Notes: a model not told the origin generated them from the sequence alone. Shown: positions 23,375 to 33,579, numbered from the stretch's first letter. The stretch is 64,000 nt of DNA from Clostridiaceae bacterium Marseille-Q3526 (GCA_018223375.1 JAGTTS010000002.1:1-64000); one strand, 5' to 3'. A program made the numbers and translations.

Positions 23375-26300
23375 ATGATCACTAATTTTGATTATTTAAA
23401 ACAGGAACCAAAATTTTCCAGATTTGCAGACGTCGCCATATCTGCGGAGAAGATTATTCTTATGGATCCGGAGGCCAGCATAATCAATAGCCGCCGGGCC
23501 ATGGAGTTTGCTGTAAAATGGATGTATTCTGTGGATTCGGATCTGGAAATGCCCTACCAGGATAATCTGCAGAGCCTGATGAATGCCGAGGAATACAGGG
23601 ATATTGTGGGGCCTGATCTGTGGAAACGCATGGACTACATCAGGAGATGCGGCAACAATGTAGCCCACAGCAATAAGAAGCTGGGAAGAGACGAGGCCAT
23701 GCTCTGCCTGGAGAACCTGTTTATCTATCTGGACTTTGTTGCCTGCTGTTATTCCGAGCAGTATGAAGAACGCTCCTTTGACAGAACTGTCATCACTTCC
23801 CGGATTGAGAAGGCGAGGGAATCGAAAGCGGCAGCCAGCGCCGTAAAAGCAGAACTGGAACGAGAACAGGAGAAGTCTGCGAAGCAGGAGCTGGATTTAC
23901 AGAAATTAATGGCGGAAAATGCTTCGCTGAAAGAAGAATTATCTGCCCGCAGGCAGGAACAGCAGCAGGCCTATGTTCCCAAGCCGCTTGATCTATCAGA
24001 GTATAAGACAAGGAAGCTATACATCGATGCCATGCTGATGGAGGCAGGCTGGACGGAGGGAAAGGACTGGCTCAATGAAGTGGAGCTTCATGGAATGCCG
24101 AATCAGTCTGGAATTGGCTTCGCGGATTACGTTCTTTACGATGATATGCATCGTCCTCTTGCTGTGATTGAGGCGAAGCGGACCTGCGCGGACGTTTCCA
24201 GGGGAAGGCAGCAGGCGAAGCTTTACGCCGATCTGCTGGAGCAGAAATATAAGAGAAGGCCCGTTATTTTCCTGACTAACGGATTCGAGACGCATATTAT
24301 CGACGGGCAGTATCCGGAGAGACCATGCGCGGTCATCTATTCCAAGAGGGATCTGGAAAAGTGGTTTAACTTATTGGCCATGCGGACAAGCCTGGAGCAC
24401 GTCACAGTGGATAAGAATATTGCCGGGCGGTATTACCAGGAAGCTGCCATTAAGGCAGTCTGCAGAAGCTTTGATGAAAAGAACCGCAGGAAAGCGCTGC
24501 TTGTAATGGCCACAGGTTCCGGAAAGACGAGAACTGTGATTGCGCTGTGCGACTGCCTTCTGAAGGCCGGCTGGGTAAAGAATATCCTGTTTCTTGCCGA
24601 TAGAAATTCCCTTGTCACTCAGGCAAAACGAAGCTTTGTGAATCTTCTGCCCAGCTTATCGTGCACGAATCTGGTGGAGGAGAAAGACAATTACAACGCC
24701 CACTGTGTGTTCTCTACCTACCAGACGATGATGAACTGCATTGATACGGTCAGCGACAGCCAGGGAAAACTCTTTACCTGCGGCCATTTTGACCTTGTCA
24801 TCTGCGACGAGGCCCACCGCTCTATTTACAACAAATACAGGGATATTTTCTCCTATTTTGACGCGCCTTTAGTCGGGCTTACGGCTACGCCGAAGGATGA
24901 AATTGATAAAAATACATATGAGATCTTTGAACTGGAGAACGGCGTCCCCACCTATGGATATGATCTGGCCCAGGCGGTAAAGGACGGATATCTGGTGGAC
25001 TATGTCTCTGTGGAATCAAAGCTTAAGTTCATGGAGCGGGGAATCGTATACGACGAGCTGTCAGAGGAGGATAAGGAGGCTTATGAGGCGACCTTTGGAG
25101 GAGAACAGGGAAATCTGCCGGAAGCCATCAACTCTTCGGCTCTCAACTCGTGGATTTTCAATGAGGACACAATCAAACAGGTTTTAAATATCCTGATGAC
25201 AAACGGAATAAAAATTGATTATGGCCAGAAGCTTGGAAAGACGATTATTTTTGCCAGAAATCACGATCATGCAGAGAAGATTCTGGAAGTGTTCCATAAA
25301 GAGTACCCCAGTCTTCCAGACTATGCGAAAGTAATCGACAACTATATGACCTATGCCCAGAGCGCCATTGATGAATTTTCTGATCCGAAAAAGCTGCCCC
25401 AGATTGCCATTTCCGTGGATATGCTGGATACGGGAATCGACGTGCCGGAGGTTCTGAACCTGGTATTTTTCAAAAAGGTTATGAGCAAGGCAAAATTCTG
25501 GCAGATGATTGGGCGGGGCACAAGACTCTGTCCTGGTCTGCTGGACGGAGAAGATAAGCAGAAATTCTATATTTTTGATTTTTGCGGAAACTTTGATTTT
25601 TTCCGAATGAATAAAGGAAAAGCTGCAGCAAATACAATTCCTCTTCAGGGGGCGATTTTTAATCTGCAGTTTGAAATTTCCTATAAGCTTCAGGATATGG
25701 AATATCAGACGGACCGGCTGACTGCATACCGGAAAGCACTGGTGGATCAGATGAGCGGGAAGGTGAGGGAACTGCCGAGGGACAGCTTTGCTGTGCGCCA
25801 GCATCTGAAGTATGTGGAGCTGTATTCGGAACCGTCCGGCTATCATGCCCTTACCTATGAGGACACTCTGCTTGTCAGGGAGGAAGTGGCTCCTTTGATC
25901 CAGCCGGACGGGGACGAGGTAAACGCCGTTCGGTTTGACGCGCTTATGTATGGGATTGAGCTGGCTTATCTGGTTGGAAAGAAGTATTCGAAGGCCCGGA
26001 CAGATCTTAACAGAAAAGTGGCTGGAATTGCAGGCATGTCCAATATTCCTGAGATTCAGGCTCAGTCTGATTTGATCAATAAGATTCTGCACACCGATTA
26101 TGTTGAAACTGCCGGAATCAATGAATTTGAAGAAATAAGGGAAAAGCTTCGTGATCTGATGAAGTATGTTTCTTCAGAAAAAGTTAAATATACGACGAAT
26201 TTTGCAGACGAGCTTCTTTCTATGGAGTGGAAGGAATCGGAGCTGGAAAATGACGAGCTGAAAAATTATAAGGCCAAGGCGGAGCATTATATCAGGCAGC

Positions 26301-26719
26301 ACCAGGACAATCCTGCGATTGCCAAGTTAAAGACGAATCAGCCTTTGACTCAGGCGGATATAGAGGCGTTGGAAGAGACGCTGTGGCATGAGGTCGGCAC
26401 GAAGCAGGACTATGAGCAGGAATTTGGCGCGAAACCTCTGGGGGAATTTGTCCGCGAGATCGTGGGCCTGGATATGAACGCCGCCAAGGAGGCGTTTTCA
26501 GAGTACCTGACCGGTACGAATCTGGACAGCCGGCAGATTTACTTTGTGAATCAGATTGTGGAATACATTGTCCGCAATGGAATGATGAAGGATTTTTCCG
26601 TGCTTCAGGAACCGCCGTTCACCGATCGGGGAAGCGTGGTTGAGATATTCACTGATATGAGCGTGTGGCTGGGAATCAAACGAGTGATAGATACCATCAA
26701 CGCCAATGCGGCGGCCTAG
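23375..26719 (+). CDS. hsdR: Type I restriction enzyme subunit HsdR
   Basis: 1114 aa. An N-terminal DUF4145-like helical domain (1-140) is followed by a coiled coil (about 150-205), then the HSDR_N nuclease domain with FADYVLYDD...AVIEAKRT near residues 248-268 (Asp then Glu-x-Lys). Next is a superfamily 2 helicase with ATGSGKTRTV near 380 and CDEAHRS near 478, then a C-terminal HsdM/S-binding helical region. HsdR uses ATP to translocate DNA and cut unmodified sites. AAAGGAGGGAGG precedes ATG 23375. Confidence 0.95.
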   Translation: MITNFDYLKQEPKFSRFADVAISAEKIILMDPEASIINSRRAMEFAVKWMYSVDSDLEMPYQDNLQSLMNAEEYRDIVGPDLWKRMDYIRRCGNNVAHSNKKLGRDEAMLCLENLFIYLDFVACCYSEQYEERSFDRTVITSRIEKARESKAAASAVKAELEREQEKSAKQELDLQKLMAENASLKEELSARRQEQQQAYVPKPLDLSEYKTRKLYIDAMLMEAGWTEGKDWLNEVELHGMPNQSGIGFADYVLYDDMHRPLAVIEAKRTCADVSRGRQQAKLYADLLEQKYKRRPVIFLTNGFETHIIDGQYPERPCAVIYSKRDLEKWFNLLAMRTSLEHVTVDKNIAGRYYQEAAIKAVCRSFDEKNRRKALLVMATGSGKTRTVIALCDCLLKAGWVKNILFLADRNSLVTQAKRSFVNLLPSLSCTNLVEEKDNYNAHCVFSTYQTMMNCIDTVSDSQGKLFTCGHFDLVICDEAHRSIYNKYRDIFSYFDAPLVGLTATPKDEIDKNTYEIFELENGVPTYGYDLAQAVKDGYLVDYVSVESKLKFMERGIVYDELSEEDKEAYEATFGGEQGNLPEAINSSALNSWIFNEDTIKQVLNILMTNGIKIDYGQKLGKTIIFARNHDHAEKILEVFHKEYPSLPDYAKVIDNYMTYAQSAIDEFSDPKKLPQIAISVDMLDTGIDVPEVLNLVFFKKVMSKAKFWQMIGRGTRLCPGLLDGEDKQKFYIFDFCGNFDFFRMNKGKAAANTIPLQGAIFNLQFEISYKLQDMEYQTDRLTAYRKALVDQMSGKVRELPRDSFAVRQHLKYVELYSEPSGYHALTYEDTLLVREEVAPLIQPDGDEVNAVRFDALMYGIELAYLVGKKYSKARTDLNRKVAGIAGMSNIPEIQAQSDLINKILHTDYVETAGINEFEEIREKLRDLMKYVSSEKVKYTTNFADELLSMEWKESELENDELKNYKAKAEHYIRQHQDNPAIAKLKTNQPLTQADIEALEETLWHEVGTKQDYEQEFGAKPLGEFVREIVGLDMNAAKEAFSEYLTGTNLDSRQIYFVNQIVEYIVRNGMMKDFSVLQEPPFTDRGSVVEIFTDMSVWLGIKRVIDTINANAAA

Positions 26720-26797
26720 GAAAAAATTTGTGAGCAAGAATTATGAAAACGAAACAGCCGTCTCCTGCTATACTGGGTGGGAAAGGAGGAGACGGCG

Positions 26798-27661
26798 ATG
26801 AAACACAGGGTTGAGAAGACAGAGGTAGCCATTGATTACATCGAAGGGCATTTATCGGAAAAGCTGAATTTAGAGCTGGTGGCGGAGGCAGTCCATTATT
26901 CCAAGTATTATCTTCACCGGATTTTTACGCAGACAACAGGCCTGACAGTGCACGATTATGTGAAGCGCAGACAGCTGACAGAGGCCGCCAAGCTGCTGGT
27001 CTTTTCTGAGAAACCGATTGTGGAGATTGCCTTTCTGGCAGGATATGAAAGCCAGCAGGCGTTTGCAGACAGCTTTAAGGCAATGTACAAAAAGGCGCCG
27101 GGACAGTACCGGGAAGAGCGGGAATTTTACCCGCTGCAGCTTCGGTATTGTTTAAATAGAGAAGCTGTGGAATTTGGCGGGATAGAGGATATGGAACAGA
27201 GGATCCGTCCTGCCTCTGAGGAAGATATTCCTGCCTGGATGGATCTTGCCAGACTGGCGGTGGACGGCTTTCCATGCCTGGATGAGGCGCAGCATCTGCA
27301 GTGGCTGAGAGAATGCGTCAGGCAGGGACAGGCTTTTATCCTGAAGGACCGGGAGACGGCGGCTGGAGTGATGGGAATTACAAAAGAGACGGGCAGCATT
27401 GATTTCCTGGGAGTGCATCCCCAGTACAGGAAGACGAAAATCGCACAGGCTTTTCTGAGAAAGGCGTTTTCCCAGCTGGAGGAGGGGAGGGAGCTGACCG
27501 TGACCACCTTCCGGGAAGGCGACAGAGCCGATACGGGCCATCGGGACGGCTTAAAGCGTCTGGGATTTGCGGAAAGAGAGCTGCTGGTGGAATTCGGCTA
27601 TCCGACCCAGAGGTTTGTACTGCAGAAAGAGAAGCTGGAGGATGGGAAGCATGAGCCGTGA
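26798..27661 (+). CDS. AraC-type regulator fused to a GNAT acetyltransferase-like domain
   Basis: 287 aa from ATG 26798 with AAAGGAGGA upstream. Residues 1-110 contain two HTH units of the AraC/XylS type (LNLELVAEAVHYSKYYLHRI, then IVEIAFLAGYESQQAFADSF). Residues about 145-280 look like a GNAT fold (RPASEEDIPAWMDLARLAV, IDFLGVHPQYRKTKIAQAFL with the acetyl-CoA loop). The gene overlaps the MATE gene by 11 nt, so it may regulate or be coupled to drug efflux. A TATACT -10-like site lies near 26768. Confidence 0.8.
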   Translation: MKHRVEKTEVAIDYIEGHLSEKLNLELVAEAVHYSKYYLHRIFTQTTGLTVHDYVKRRQLTEAAKLLVFSEKPIVEIAFLAGYESQQAFADSFKAMYKKAPGQYREEREFYPLQLRYCLNREAVEFGGIEDMEQRIRPASEEDIPAWMDLARLAVDGFPCLDEAQHLQWLRECVRQGQAFILKDRETAAGVMGITKETGSIDFLGVHPQYRKTKIAQAFLRKAFSQLEEGRELTVTTFREGDRADTGHRDGLKRLGFAERELLVEFGYPTQRFVLQKEKLEDGKHEP

Positions 27662-29003
27662 TCAGAACCAGCCGCTGGGGCAGGACTTTACAGCAGCTTC
27701 CCTGCTGAAATTTGCCTTTCCTACCATGGTAACTATGGTTTTTATGGGGCTGTATACCATAGGGGACACGATAGTGGTTTCGCGTTTTGTCAGCACAGAC
27801 GCCCTGTCTGCTGTCAATATAGTAACTCCGGTGATCAATCTGATTGTAGGCCTTGGCTCTATGCTTGCCATGGGAGGAGGCGCTGTGATTGGCCGGACGC
27901 TTGGAGAGGGAAGAGGGGAGGAGGCTTCGAGAGAGTTTACCCTTCTTCTGTGTTTTGGGGCGGCTCTTGGAAGCCTCATAGCAGGCGCAGGAACCTTGTT
28001 CTGCAGCGAAATCATACGCGGTCTGGGCTCAGGTTCCCTTCTGTTTCCCTATTGCCAGGCATATTTGTCTGTGCTTTTACTGTTTACCCCTGCAGGCATT
28101 CTGCAGGTAATGCTTCAAAATTTGATGATTACGGCGGGACGGCCTGGACTTGGAATGGCTCTTTCTGTGGGATCCGGAGCGGCCAATGTGCTGCTTGACC
28201 TTATGTTTGTGGGAAAGCTTCACATGGGAATCGCCGGATCTGCCCTGGGCACAGGAATTGGCTATCTCATCCCCACGGCCGCCGGAGCCGTCTTTTTTCT
28301 GAGAGACAGGGGAGGGCTCCGGTTCAGAAAGCCGTCCTTTCACGTCAGAGTATTGGCTGAAAGCTGCGCCAATGGATCTTCTGAGCTGATCAGCCAGGCG
28401 GCCGCAGCTGTCACCACCTTTTTGTTCAATCGGGTTATGATGGAGCTGTCGGGAGAGGACGGAGTGGCCGCCGTCACCATCATGATCTACTCCCAATTTC
28501 TTTTGACTGCTCTGTACATTGGATTTTCCATGGGCGTGTCCCCTGTGCTCAGCTATCATTTCGGCGCGCAGAACCACAGACAGCTGAAACGGATGATGAA
28601 AATCTGCCTGACTTTTATTGTGGCTGTGTCTGCTTTTATATTTACAGCATCCATGATATCTGGGCCGGCGCTGATCGCCGCCTTTTCACCAGCCGGAACG
28701 CCGGTCTATGAAATTGCGGCAGAAGGATTCCCCGTTTTTTCACTCAGCTTTCTGTTCTGCGGAGTGAATATTTTTGCGTCTGCGGCCTTTACCGCCCTCT
28801 CAGATGGAAAAACCTCGGCGCTTATTTCTTTTCTCAGGACCTTTGGCCTGATTGTGCTGTTTTTAACGATTCTGCCAGACGTTCTGGGGGTTAAGGGAGT
28901 GTGGCTGGCCGTTCCGGCGGCAGAGCTGGGGGCCATGGCTGTGTCCGTTTTCTGCCTGTTTGAAGGACAGCGGGCGTTCTGCCTGAAAACGGGGCAGCAA
29001 TAG
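27651..29003 (+). CDS. MATE family efflux transporter
   Basis: About 450 aa from ATG 27651, overlapping the upstream regulator; a start at 27642 is also possible. About twelve hydrophobic segments are visible, beginning LLKFAFPTMVTMVFMGLYTI with the DTIVVSRFV and GGGAVIGRTLGEG loops characteristic of MATE proteins. It would export cationic drugs or metabolites using an Na+ or H+ gradient. The next feature is the ISAs1 insertion about 30 nt beyond the stop. Confidence 0.88.
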   Translation: MSRDQNQPLGQDFTAASLLKFAFPTMVTMVFMGLYTIGDTIVVSRFVSTDALSAVNIVTPVINLIVGLGSMLAMGGGAVIGRTLGEGRGEEASREFTLLLCFGAALGSLIAGAGTLFCSEIIRGLGSGSLLFPYCQAYLSVLLLFTPAGILQVMLQNLMITAGRPGLGMALSVGSGAANVLLDLMFVGKLHMGIAGSALGTGIGYLIPTAAGAVFFLRDRGGLRFRKPSFHVRVLAESCANGSSELISQAAAAVTTFLFNRVMMELSGEDGVAAVTIMIYSQFLLTALYIGFSMGVSPVLSYHFGAQNHRQLKRMMKICLTFIVAVSAFIFTASMISGPALIAAFSPAGTPVYEIAAEGFPVFSLSFLFCGVNIFASAAFTALSDGKTSALISFLRTFGLIVLFLTILPDVLGVKGVWLAVPAAELGAMAVSVFCLFEGQRAFCLKTGQQ

Positions 29004-29033
29004 CCTTTTAGGGCCAGAGAACGAAAGACTGTT

Positions 29034-30286
29034 CAGGACAAACGCATGAGTAAATAAATTGTGAACAAATCCCCTTTTTCTGGTATGATAAAAAGAAAAA
29101 GGGGGTTTTGCTATGGATGAATTGTTAGAATGGATGGATTATATTGAAGATAAGCGTCAGCAGACGAAAGTACGGCATAAGCTGAAGGACATAATCGTGA
29201 TTGTTTTGTTTGCTACGCTTGCAAATGTGGATGACTGGGTGGAAATGGAATACTTTGCCCATTATCATGAAGCATATTTGAAAAAATATATTGAATTGAA
29301 AAACGGAATTCCGTCTCATGATACACTTTGCCGTGTATTTGGAATGCTGTCACCAGAAATCTTGCAGCAGCTTTATGGTAAATGGCAGGAATTATTGAAT
29401 CAAAACGAAGGGGAAGTATTGCGTAAACTGATCTGCATTGATGGAAAAACGATGCGTTCCAATAAAAGAAAAGAAGGAAAACCGAACCATATCATAACGG
29501 CCTGGAGTAAGGAAGATGGCTTCAGCCTTGGTCAGAAGGTGGTAAATACCAAGAGTAATGAGATTACAGCAATACCGGAATTGCTGGAGAAAATCCGGAT
29601 CAAAGGCCAGGTTGTGACGATCGATGCCATGGGAACGCAGACAGCCATAGCCGAGAAGATCCGTTTAAAACGAGGAGACTATGTACTGGCGTTAAAGGAA
29701 AACCAGAGGACGCTGCATGAGGATGTGAGTTTGTACCTGAACGATGCCGAGATAAAAGAAGAACTGCGTAAGAAGGGAAAATATAAAAAAACAATTGAAA
29801 AAGCCCACAGTCAATTAGAAATCCGAGAATATTACCAGACGAAAGAAATTGGCTGGCTGCCTCAGAAGAAGGACTGGAAAGGGCTAAAAAGTATTGGGAT
29901 GGAAGAAAAGACGATTCGAAAAGACGGTCAGGAGAAAAAAGAGTTCCGTTATTATATCAGCAGCCTAAATGAAGACATTGAGCTGTTTAGCCGTGCAGTG
30001 AGAGGCCATTGGAGTGTAGAAAGTATGCATTGGCAGTTGGATGTAACATTTAAGGAAGATGCCAATACAACGCTGGATAAGCAGGCAGCGGAAAATTTGA
30101 ACATCATAAGGAAATGGTGTTTAAGTATATTGAAAATGGTAGAGATTTTCCGTCCCAATCTGTCCATGAAAAAGAAACGATTTGTAATCAGTATGAACCC
30201 AGCAGAGTTTTTGGAACAGGTATTAAATTTTTAAAAACAAGATATTTTGAAAAAGAGGAAGGAAAACAATTCATGCGTATGTCGTG
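29034..30286 (+). mobile_element. ISAs1-family insertion sequence, complete, with 9-bp target duplication
   Basis: Ends are inverted repeats: CAGGACAAACGCATGA at 29034 and CACGACATACGCATGA read from 30286 on the other strand (14/16). The flanks carry the duplicated target AAGACTGTT at 29025-29033 and 30287-30295. The single transposase gene is intact, and the perfect duplication suggests a fairly recent insertion between the MATE gene and secG. Confidence 0.93.
29113..30234 (+). CDS. ISAs1-family transposase
   Basis: 373 aa DDE transposase. The N-terminal DUF4096-like region (YIEDKRQQTKVRHKLKDII) is followed by catalytic segments ICIDGKTMRSNK (first Asp, about 118), VTIDAMGTQ (second Asp, about 173) and HWSVESMHWQLDVTFKED (Glu, about 305). 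The length and motifs are complete, so the copy may be active. Confidence 0.95.
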   Translation: MDELLEWMDYIEDKRQQTKVRHKLKDIIVIVLFATLANVDDWVEMEYFAHYHEAYLKKYIELKNGIPSHDTLCRVFGMLSPEILQQLYGKWQELLNQNEGEVLRKLICIDGKTMRSNKRKEGKPNHIITAWSKEDGFSLGQKVVNTKSNEITAIPELLEKIRIKGQVVTIDAMGTQTAIAEKIRLKRGDYVLALKENQRTLHEDVSLYLNDAEIKEELRKKGKYKKTIEKAHSQLEIREYYQTKEIGWLPQKKDWKGLKSIGMEEKTIRKDGQEKKEFRYYISSLNEDIELFSRAVRGHWSVESMHWQLDVTFKEDANTTLDKQAAENLNIIRKWCLSILKMVEIFRPNLSMKKKRFVISMNPAEFLEQVLNF

Positions 30287-30363
30287 AAGACTGTTGAAAA
30301 AAGCTTGTATTTCTGGGAAAAGTATGATAGGATAAACTTGTTTGACTATAGGAGGTGCAAAAG

Positions 30364-30600
30364 ATGTTACGAGGGATCCTTACCTTTGTATTTGTTGCTA
30401 TATGTGTATTTTTGACAGTTGTAGTATTGCTTCAGGAGGGCAAGTCGGCAGGTTTGTCCGGTACCATTAACGGTATGGCTGACAGCTACTGGGGAAGAAA
30501 CAAGAGCCGTTCCATGGAAGGAAAACTGGAGAAGCTTACGAAGTACGGAGCGATTCTCTGGCTGATCCTGGCCCTTGTGCTTAACTTAAAGGTATTTTAA
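30364..30600 (+). CDS. secG: Preprotein translocase subunit SecG
   Basis: 78 aa from ATG 30364, with GGAGG at 30351-30355. Two membrane segments (about 3-23 and 57-77) flank the conserved cytosolic loop LLQEGKSAGLSG. SecG assists SecYEG-dependent protein export. It is followed by a terminator and then rnr-smpB-ssrA, an order common in Firmicutes. ISAs1 ends 77 nt upstream and could have displaced the original promoter. Confidence 0.93.
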   Translation: MLRGILTFVFVAICVFLTVVVLLQEGKSAGLSGTINGMADSYWGRNKSRSMEGKLEKLTKYGAILWLILALVLNLKVF

Positions 30601-30607
30601 CTGATTC

Positions 30608-30642
30608 AAAAGACACTCTTGGCAGCAGGGGTGTCTTTTTTT
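30608..30642 (+). terminator. Terminator after secG
   Basis: AAAGACACTC pairs with GGGTGTCTTT around a short loop and is followed by a run of T. From 30643 to 30797 there is a 155-nt gap with no gene, leading to rnr. Confidence 0.75.
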
Positions 30643-30797
30643 AATCCGCAGAGAACGTATCAGGGCGGAAAACGAAAGATTTTACAGCACCAGGAAACGC
30701 ATGAAACCGGTAAAATGCGAAATCCTAGTAAAGCAGGTCAAAACAGCCTGCGGGATGCGCATCCTGCAGGCAAAACAGGAATATCTGGAGAAAAACA

Positions 30798-32978
30798 GTG
30801 GGAAAAGAAGATAGAAAGCAGAAAAAAGGATTAGAATACAACAAAGCAGAAGCAGAGCTTTTAGAACAGCGAAAGGCTATGCTGGTCTCTCTGATGAACG
30901 AGGAGGCCTATGTGCCGATGAAGCTGAAAGAGCTGGCTATCCTGCTGAACGTTCCCAAAGAACAGCGGGAGGAATTAAAGCAGGTGCTGAACCTCCTTCT
31001 GGCAGAGGGAAAAATCAGCGTATCGAAAAAAGGCAAGTTCGGAAAGGCCGAGGCTTTCGCCCTGGTAGGCGTATTTTCCGGCAATGCCAGAGGCTTCGGT
31101 TTTGTGGCCATTGAAGGACAAGAAGAGGACGTCTTTATCCCGGCTGACAGGACGGGAGGCGCTCTTCACGGAGATCGGGTGCAGATTGTCATTGACAGCG
31201 AGGGAAGAGGCGGCCGCCCGGAGGGCACGGTTGTGCGGATTCTGGAGCACGCCAATGAGACGCTGGTGGGAACCTATGAAAAAGGAAAGGGATACGGCTT
31301 CGTTATTCCAGACAATCAGAGAATATCAAAGGATATTTTTATCCCCCAGGGATGTTCGCAGGGCGCAGTCAGCGGCCACAAGGTCATGGTGAAAATCAGG
31401 GACTTTGGAGAGAAGAAAGGGAAGAAGCCGGAAGGCGTTATCACGGAGATTCTGGGACATATCCACGATCCGGGAGTAGATATTCTGTCTATTGTCAGGG
31501 CCTACAATCTTCCGGAGGATTTTCCCGGGGCGGTAAAGAACCAGCTGAAGCAGATTCCCGATGAGGTGAAGAAGGACAGCTGGGCCGGAAGGAAGGATCT
31601 CAGAGATCTGCCGACCGTTACCATAGACGGCGAGGAGGCCAAGGATTTGGACGACGCCATCAGCATTGAGCGGGCCGGGGACGGGTATCTTCTGGGCGTC
31701 CACATTGCGGACGTCAGCCATTATGTGCAGGAGCACACGCCGCTGGATGAAGAAGCCTTCAAGCGTGGAACCAGCGTGTATCTGGTGGATCGCGTGATTC
31801 CCATGCTTCCCCACAAGCTTTCCAACGGCATCTGTTCTCTCAACGAGGGGGAGGATCGGCTGGCCCTCAGCTGCCTGATGGAGATTGACAGTCAGGGAAA
31901 TGTGACGGGCCATGAGATTGCCGAGACGGTCATCCGCTCGGATCGCAGGATGACCTACACGGCGGTGAATGCCATTGTGACGGATCACGATCCTCAGGTG
32001 ACGGCGGAATACGCTGAGTTTGCAGAGATGTTTCTTCTGATGAAGGAGCTGGCGGACATTCTTCGGAAAAAACGCCATGCAAGGGGATCCATTGACTTTG
32101 ATTTCCCGGAAAGCAAAATTGTGCTGGATGAGAAGGGAAAACCTTTGGAAATTAAGGCTTACGAGAGAAACGCAGCCACCAGAATTATCGAGGATTTCAT
32201 GCTTCTGGCCAATGAGACGGTGGCGGAGGACTATTTCTGGCAGGAGCTGCCCTTCCTCTACCGGACCCACGACAAGCCGGATGAGGATCGGATGAAACGT
32301 CTGGGAACCTTTATCAACAACTTTGGCTATGTGTTAAGGATGCCGGGCGGGCAGGTGTATCCCAAGGAAATCCAGAAGCTGCTCGACAAGGTGGAGGGGA
32401 CGCCGGAAGAGCTTTTGATCAGCCGTCTGACGCTGCGCTCCATGAAGCAGGCGAAATACACAACAGAAAACACAGGACATTTTGGCCTGGCGGCCAGATA
32501 TTATACACATTTTACATCTCCTATCAGGAGGTACCCGGATCTGCAGATTCATCGGATCATTAAGGAATCTCTCCACGGCGGTCTGACGGGAAAACGGATT
32601 TCCCATTATGAGAAAATTCTGCCGCAGGTGGCAGTACAGACCTCAGCTCTGGAGAGACGGGCTGATGAGGCCGAGCGGGAGACGGATAAGCTGAAAAAGG
32701 TTCAGTACATGGAACGGTTTATCGGTCAGGAATTTGAGGGCGTTATTTCCGGCGTCACCAGCTGGGGCTTCTACGTGGAGCTTCCGAATACAGTGGAAGG
32801 ACTCGTCCATATCAGTGAGCTCAGGGACGATTACTATGTATTTCTGGAGGAACGGTACGAGCTTTCCGGCGAGATGACGGGAAAAACGTATAAATTAGGT
32901 CAGACAATCCGGGTGCAGCTGACAGGCTGCGACCGTTTTTCAAAGACTATCGACTTTATTCCGGCCAAAGAGTTTTAG
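30798..32978 (+). CDS. rnr: Ribonuclease R
   Basis: 726 aa from GTG 30798, with TGGAGAAA upstream. The order is an N-terminal winged-helix region (about 25-75), two cold-shock domains (about 85-225, ARGFGFVAIEGQEEDVFIP and KGYGFVIPDN), the RNB catalytic domain with EEAKDLDDAISIE near 280, and a C-terminal S1 domain (about 640-720, GVISGVTSWGFYVELPN). A 3'-5' exoribonuclease that degrades structured RNA, including mRNAs released by trans-translation, consistent with its neighbours smpB and ssrA. Confidence 0.96.
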   Translation: MGKEDRKQKKGLEYNKAEAELLEQRKAMLVSLMNEEAYVPMKLKELAILLNVPKEQREELKQVLNLLLAEGKISVSKKGKFGKAEAFALVGVFSGNARGFGFVAIEGQEEDVFIPADRTGGALHGDRVQIVIDSEGRGGRPEGTVVRILEHANETLVGTYEKGKGYGFVIPDNQRISKDIFIPQGCSQGAVSGHKVMVKIRDFGEKKGKKPEGVITEILGHIHDPGVDILSIVRAYNLPEDFPGAVKNQLKQIPDEVKKDSWAGRKDLRDLPTVTIDGEEAKDLDDAISIERAGDGYLLGVHIADVSHYVQEHTPLDEEAFKRGTSVYLVDRVIPMLPHKLSNGICSLNEGEDRLALSCLMEIDSQGNVTGHEIAETVIRSDRRMTYTAVNAIVTDHDPQVTAEYAEFAEMFLLMKELADILRKKRHARGSIDFDFPESKIVLDEKGKPLEIKAYERNAATRIIEDFMLLANETVAEDYFWQELPFLYRTHDKPDEDRMKRLGTFINNFGYVLRMPGGQVYPKEIQKLLDKVEGTPEELLISRLTLRSMKQAKYTTENTGHFGLAARYYTHFTSPIRRYPDLQIHRIIKESLHGGLTGKRISHYEKILPQVAVQTSALERRADEAERETDKLKKVQYMERFIGQEFEGVISGVTSWGFYVELPNTVEGLVHISELRDDYYVFLEERYELSGEMTGKTYKLGQTIRVQLTGCDRFSKTIDFIPAKEF

Positions 32979-33009
32979 GCACTCGGAATAAAACATGAGG
33001 AGGAACAGA

Positions 33010-33474
33010 ATGGGAACGAATAACTTTAAATTAGTGGCCAATAATAAAAAGGCATACCACGATTACTTTATTGACGACAAGTACGAGACGGGCATTGAGC
33101 TTTATGGGACTGAGGTAAAGTCCATCCGCATGGGAAAATGCAGCATTAAGGAGGCGTTTGTGCGGATTGAGAATGGCCAGGTATACATCTACGGCATGCA
33201 TATCAGCCCCTATGAAAAGGGGAATATCTTTAATAAGGATCCGCTGAGACAGAGAAAGCTGCTGATGCACCGCAGAGAGATTGATAAGCTTTTGTCAAAA
33301 ATAAAGGAGAAGGGATTCACCCTGGTTCCTCTCCAGGTTTATTTTAAGGGAAGTCTTGTGAAGGTGGAGATTGGCCTGGCTCGAGGCAAGAAACTCTACG
33401 ACAAGCGTGACGATATCGCTAAGAAAGATGCGAAACGGGAGATGGAGAGAAGCTTTAAGGCGAAGAACCTGTAA
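33010..33474 (+). CDS. smpB: SsrA-binding protein SmpB
   Basis: 154 aa from ATG 33010 with GAGGAGGA upstream. The beta-barrel core (KKAYHDYFIDDKYETGIELY, GTEVKSIRMGKCSIKEAF) and the C-terminal tail (YDKRDDIAKKDAKREMER) are complete. SmpB carries tmRNA to stalled ribosomes. Its RNA partner is encoded about 150 nt downstream. Confidence 0.97.
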   Translation: MGTNNFKLVANNKKAYHDYFIDDKYETGIELYGTEVKSIRMGKCSIKEAFVRIENGQVYIYGMHISPYEKGNIFNKDPLRQRKLLMHRREIDKLLSKIKEKGFTLVPLQVYFKGSLVKVEIGLARGKKLYDKRDDIAKKDAKREMERSFKAKNL

Positions 33475-33495
33475 GAAGCCAGAGAAAATACAGGT

Positions 33496-33551
33496 GCCCG
33501 AGGAAAAATTTTCTTGTTCCACTTTAAGTCACTGAAAATTTTTCCTCGGGC
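33496..33551. repeat. Intergenic hairpin repeat, copy B
   Basis: GCCCGAGGAAAAATTTTC and GAAAATTTTTCCTCGGGC form a perfect 18-bp stem around TTGTTCCACTTTAAGTCACT. Compared with copy A at 12936-12998, two stem pairs differ with both partners changed, while the loop is 17/20 conserved. It lies 21 nt after smpB and before the ssrA promoter. Confidence 0.7.
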
Positions 33552-33579
33552 TTAAACAGGAGGAGGCTATACAAAAGAT

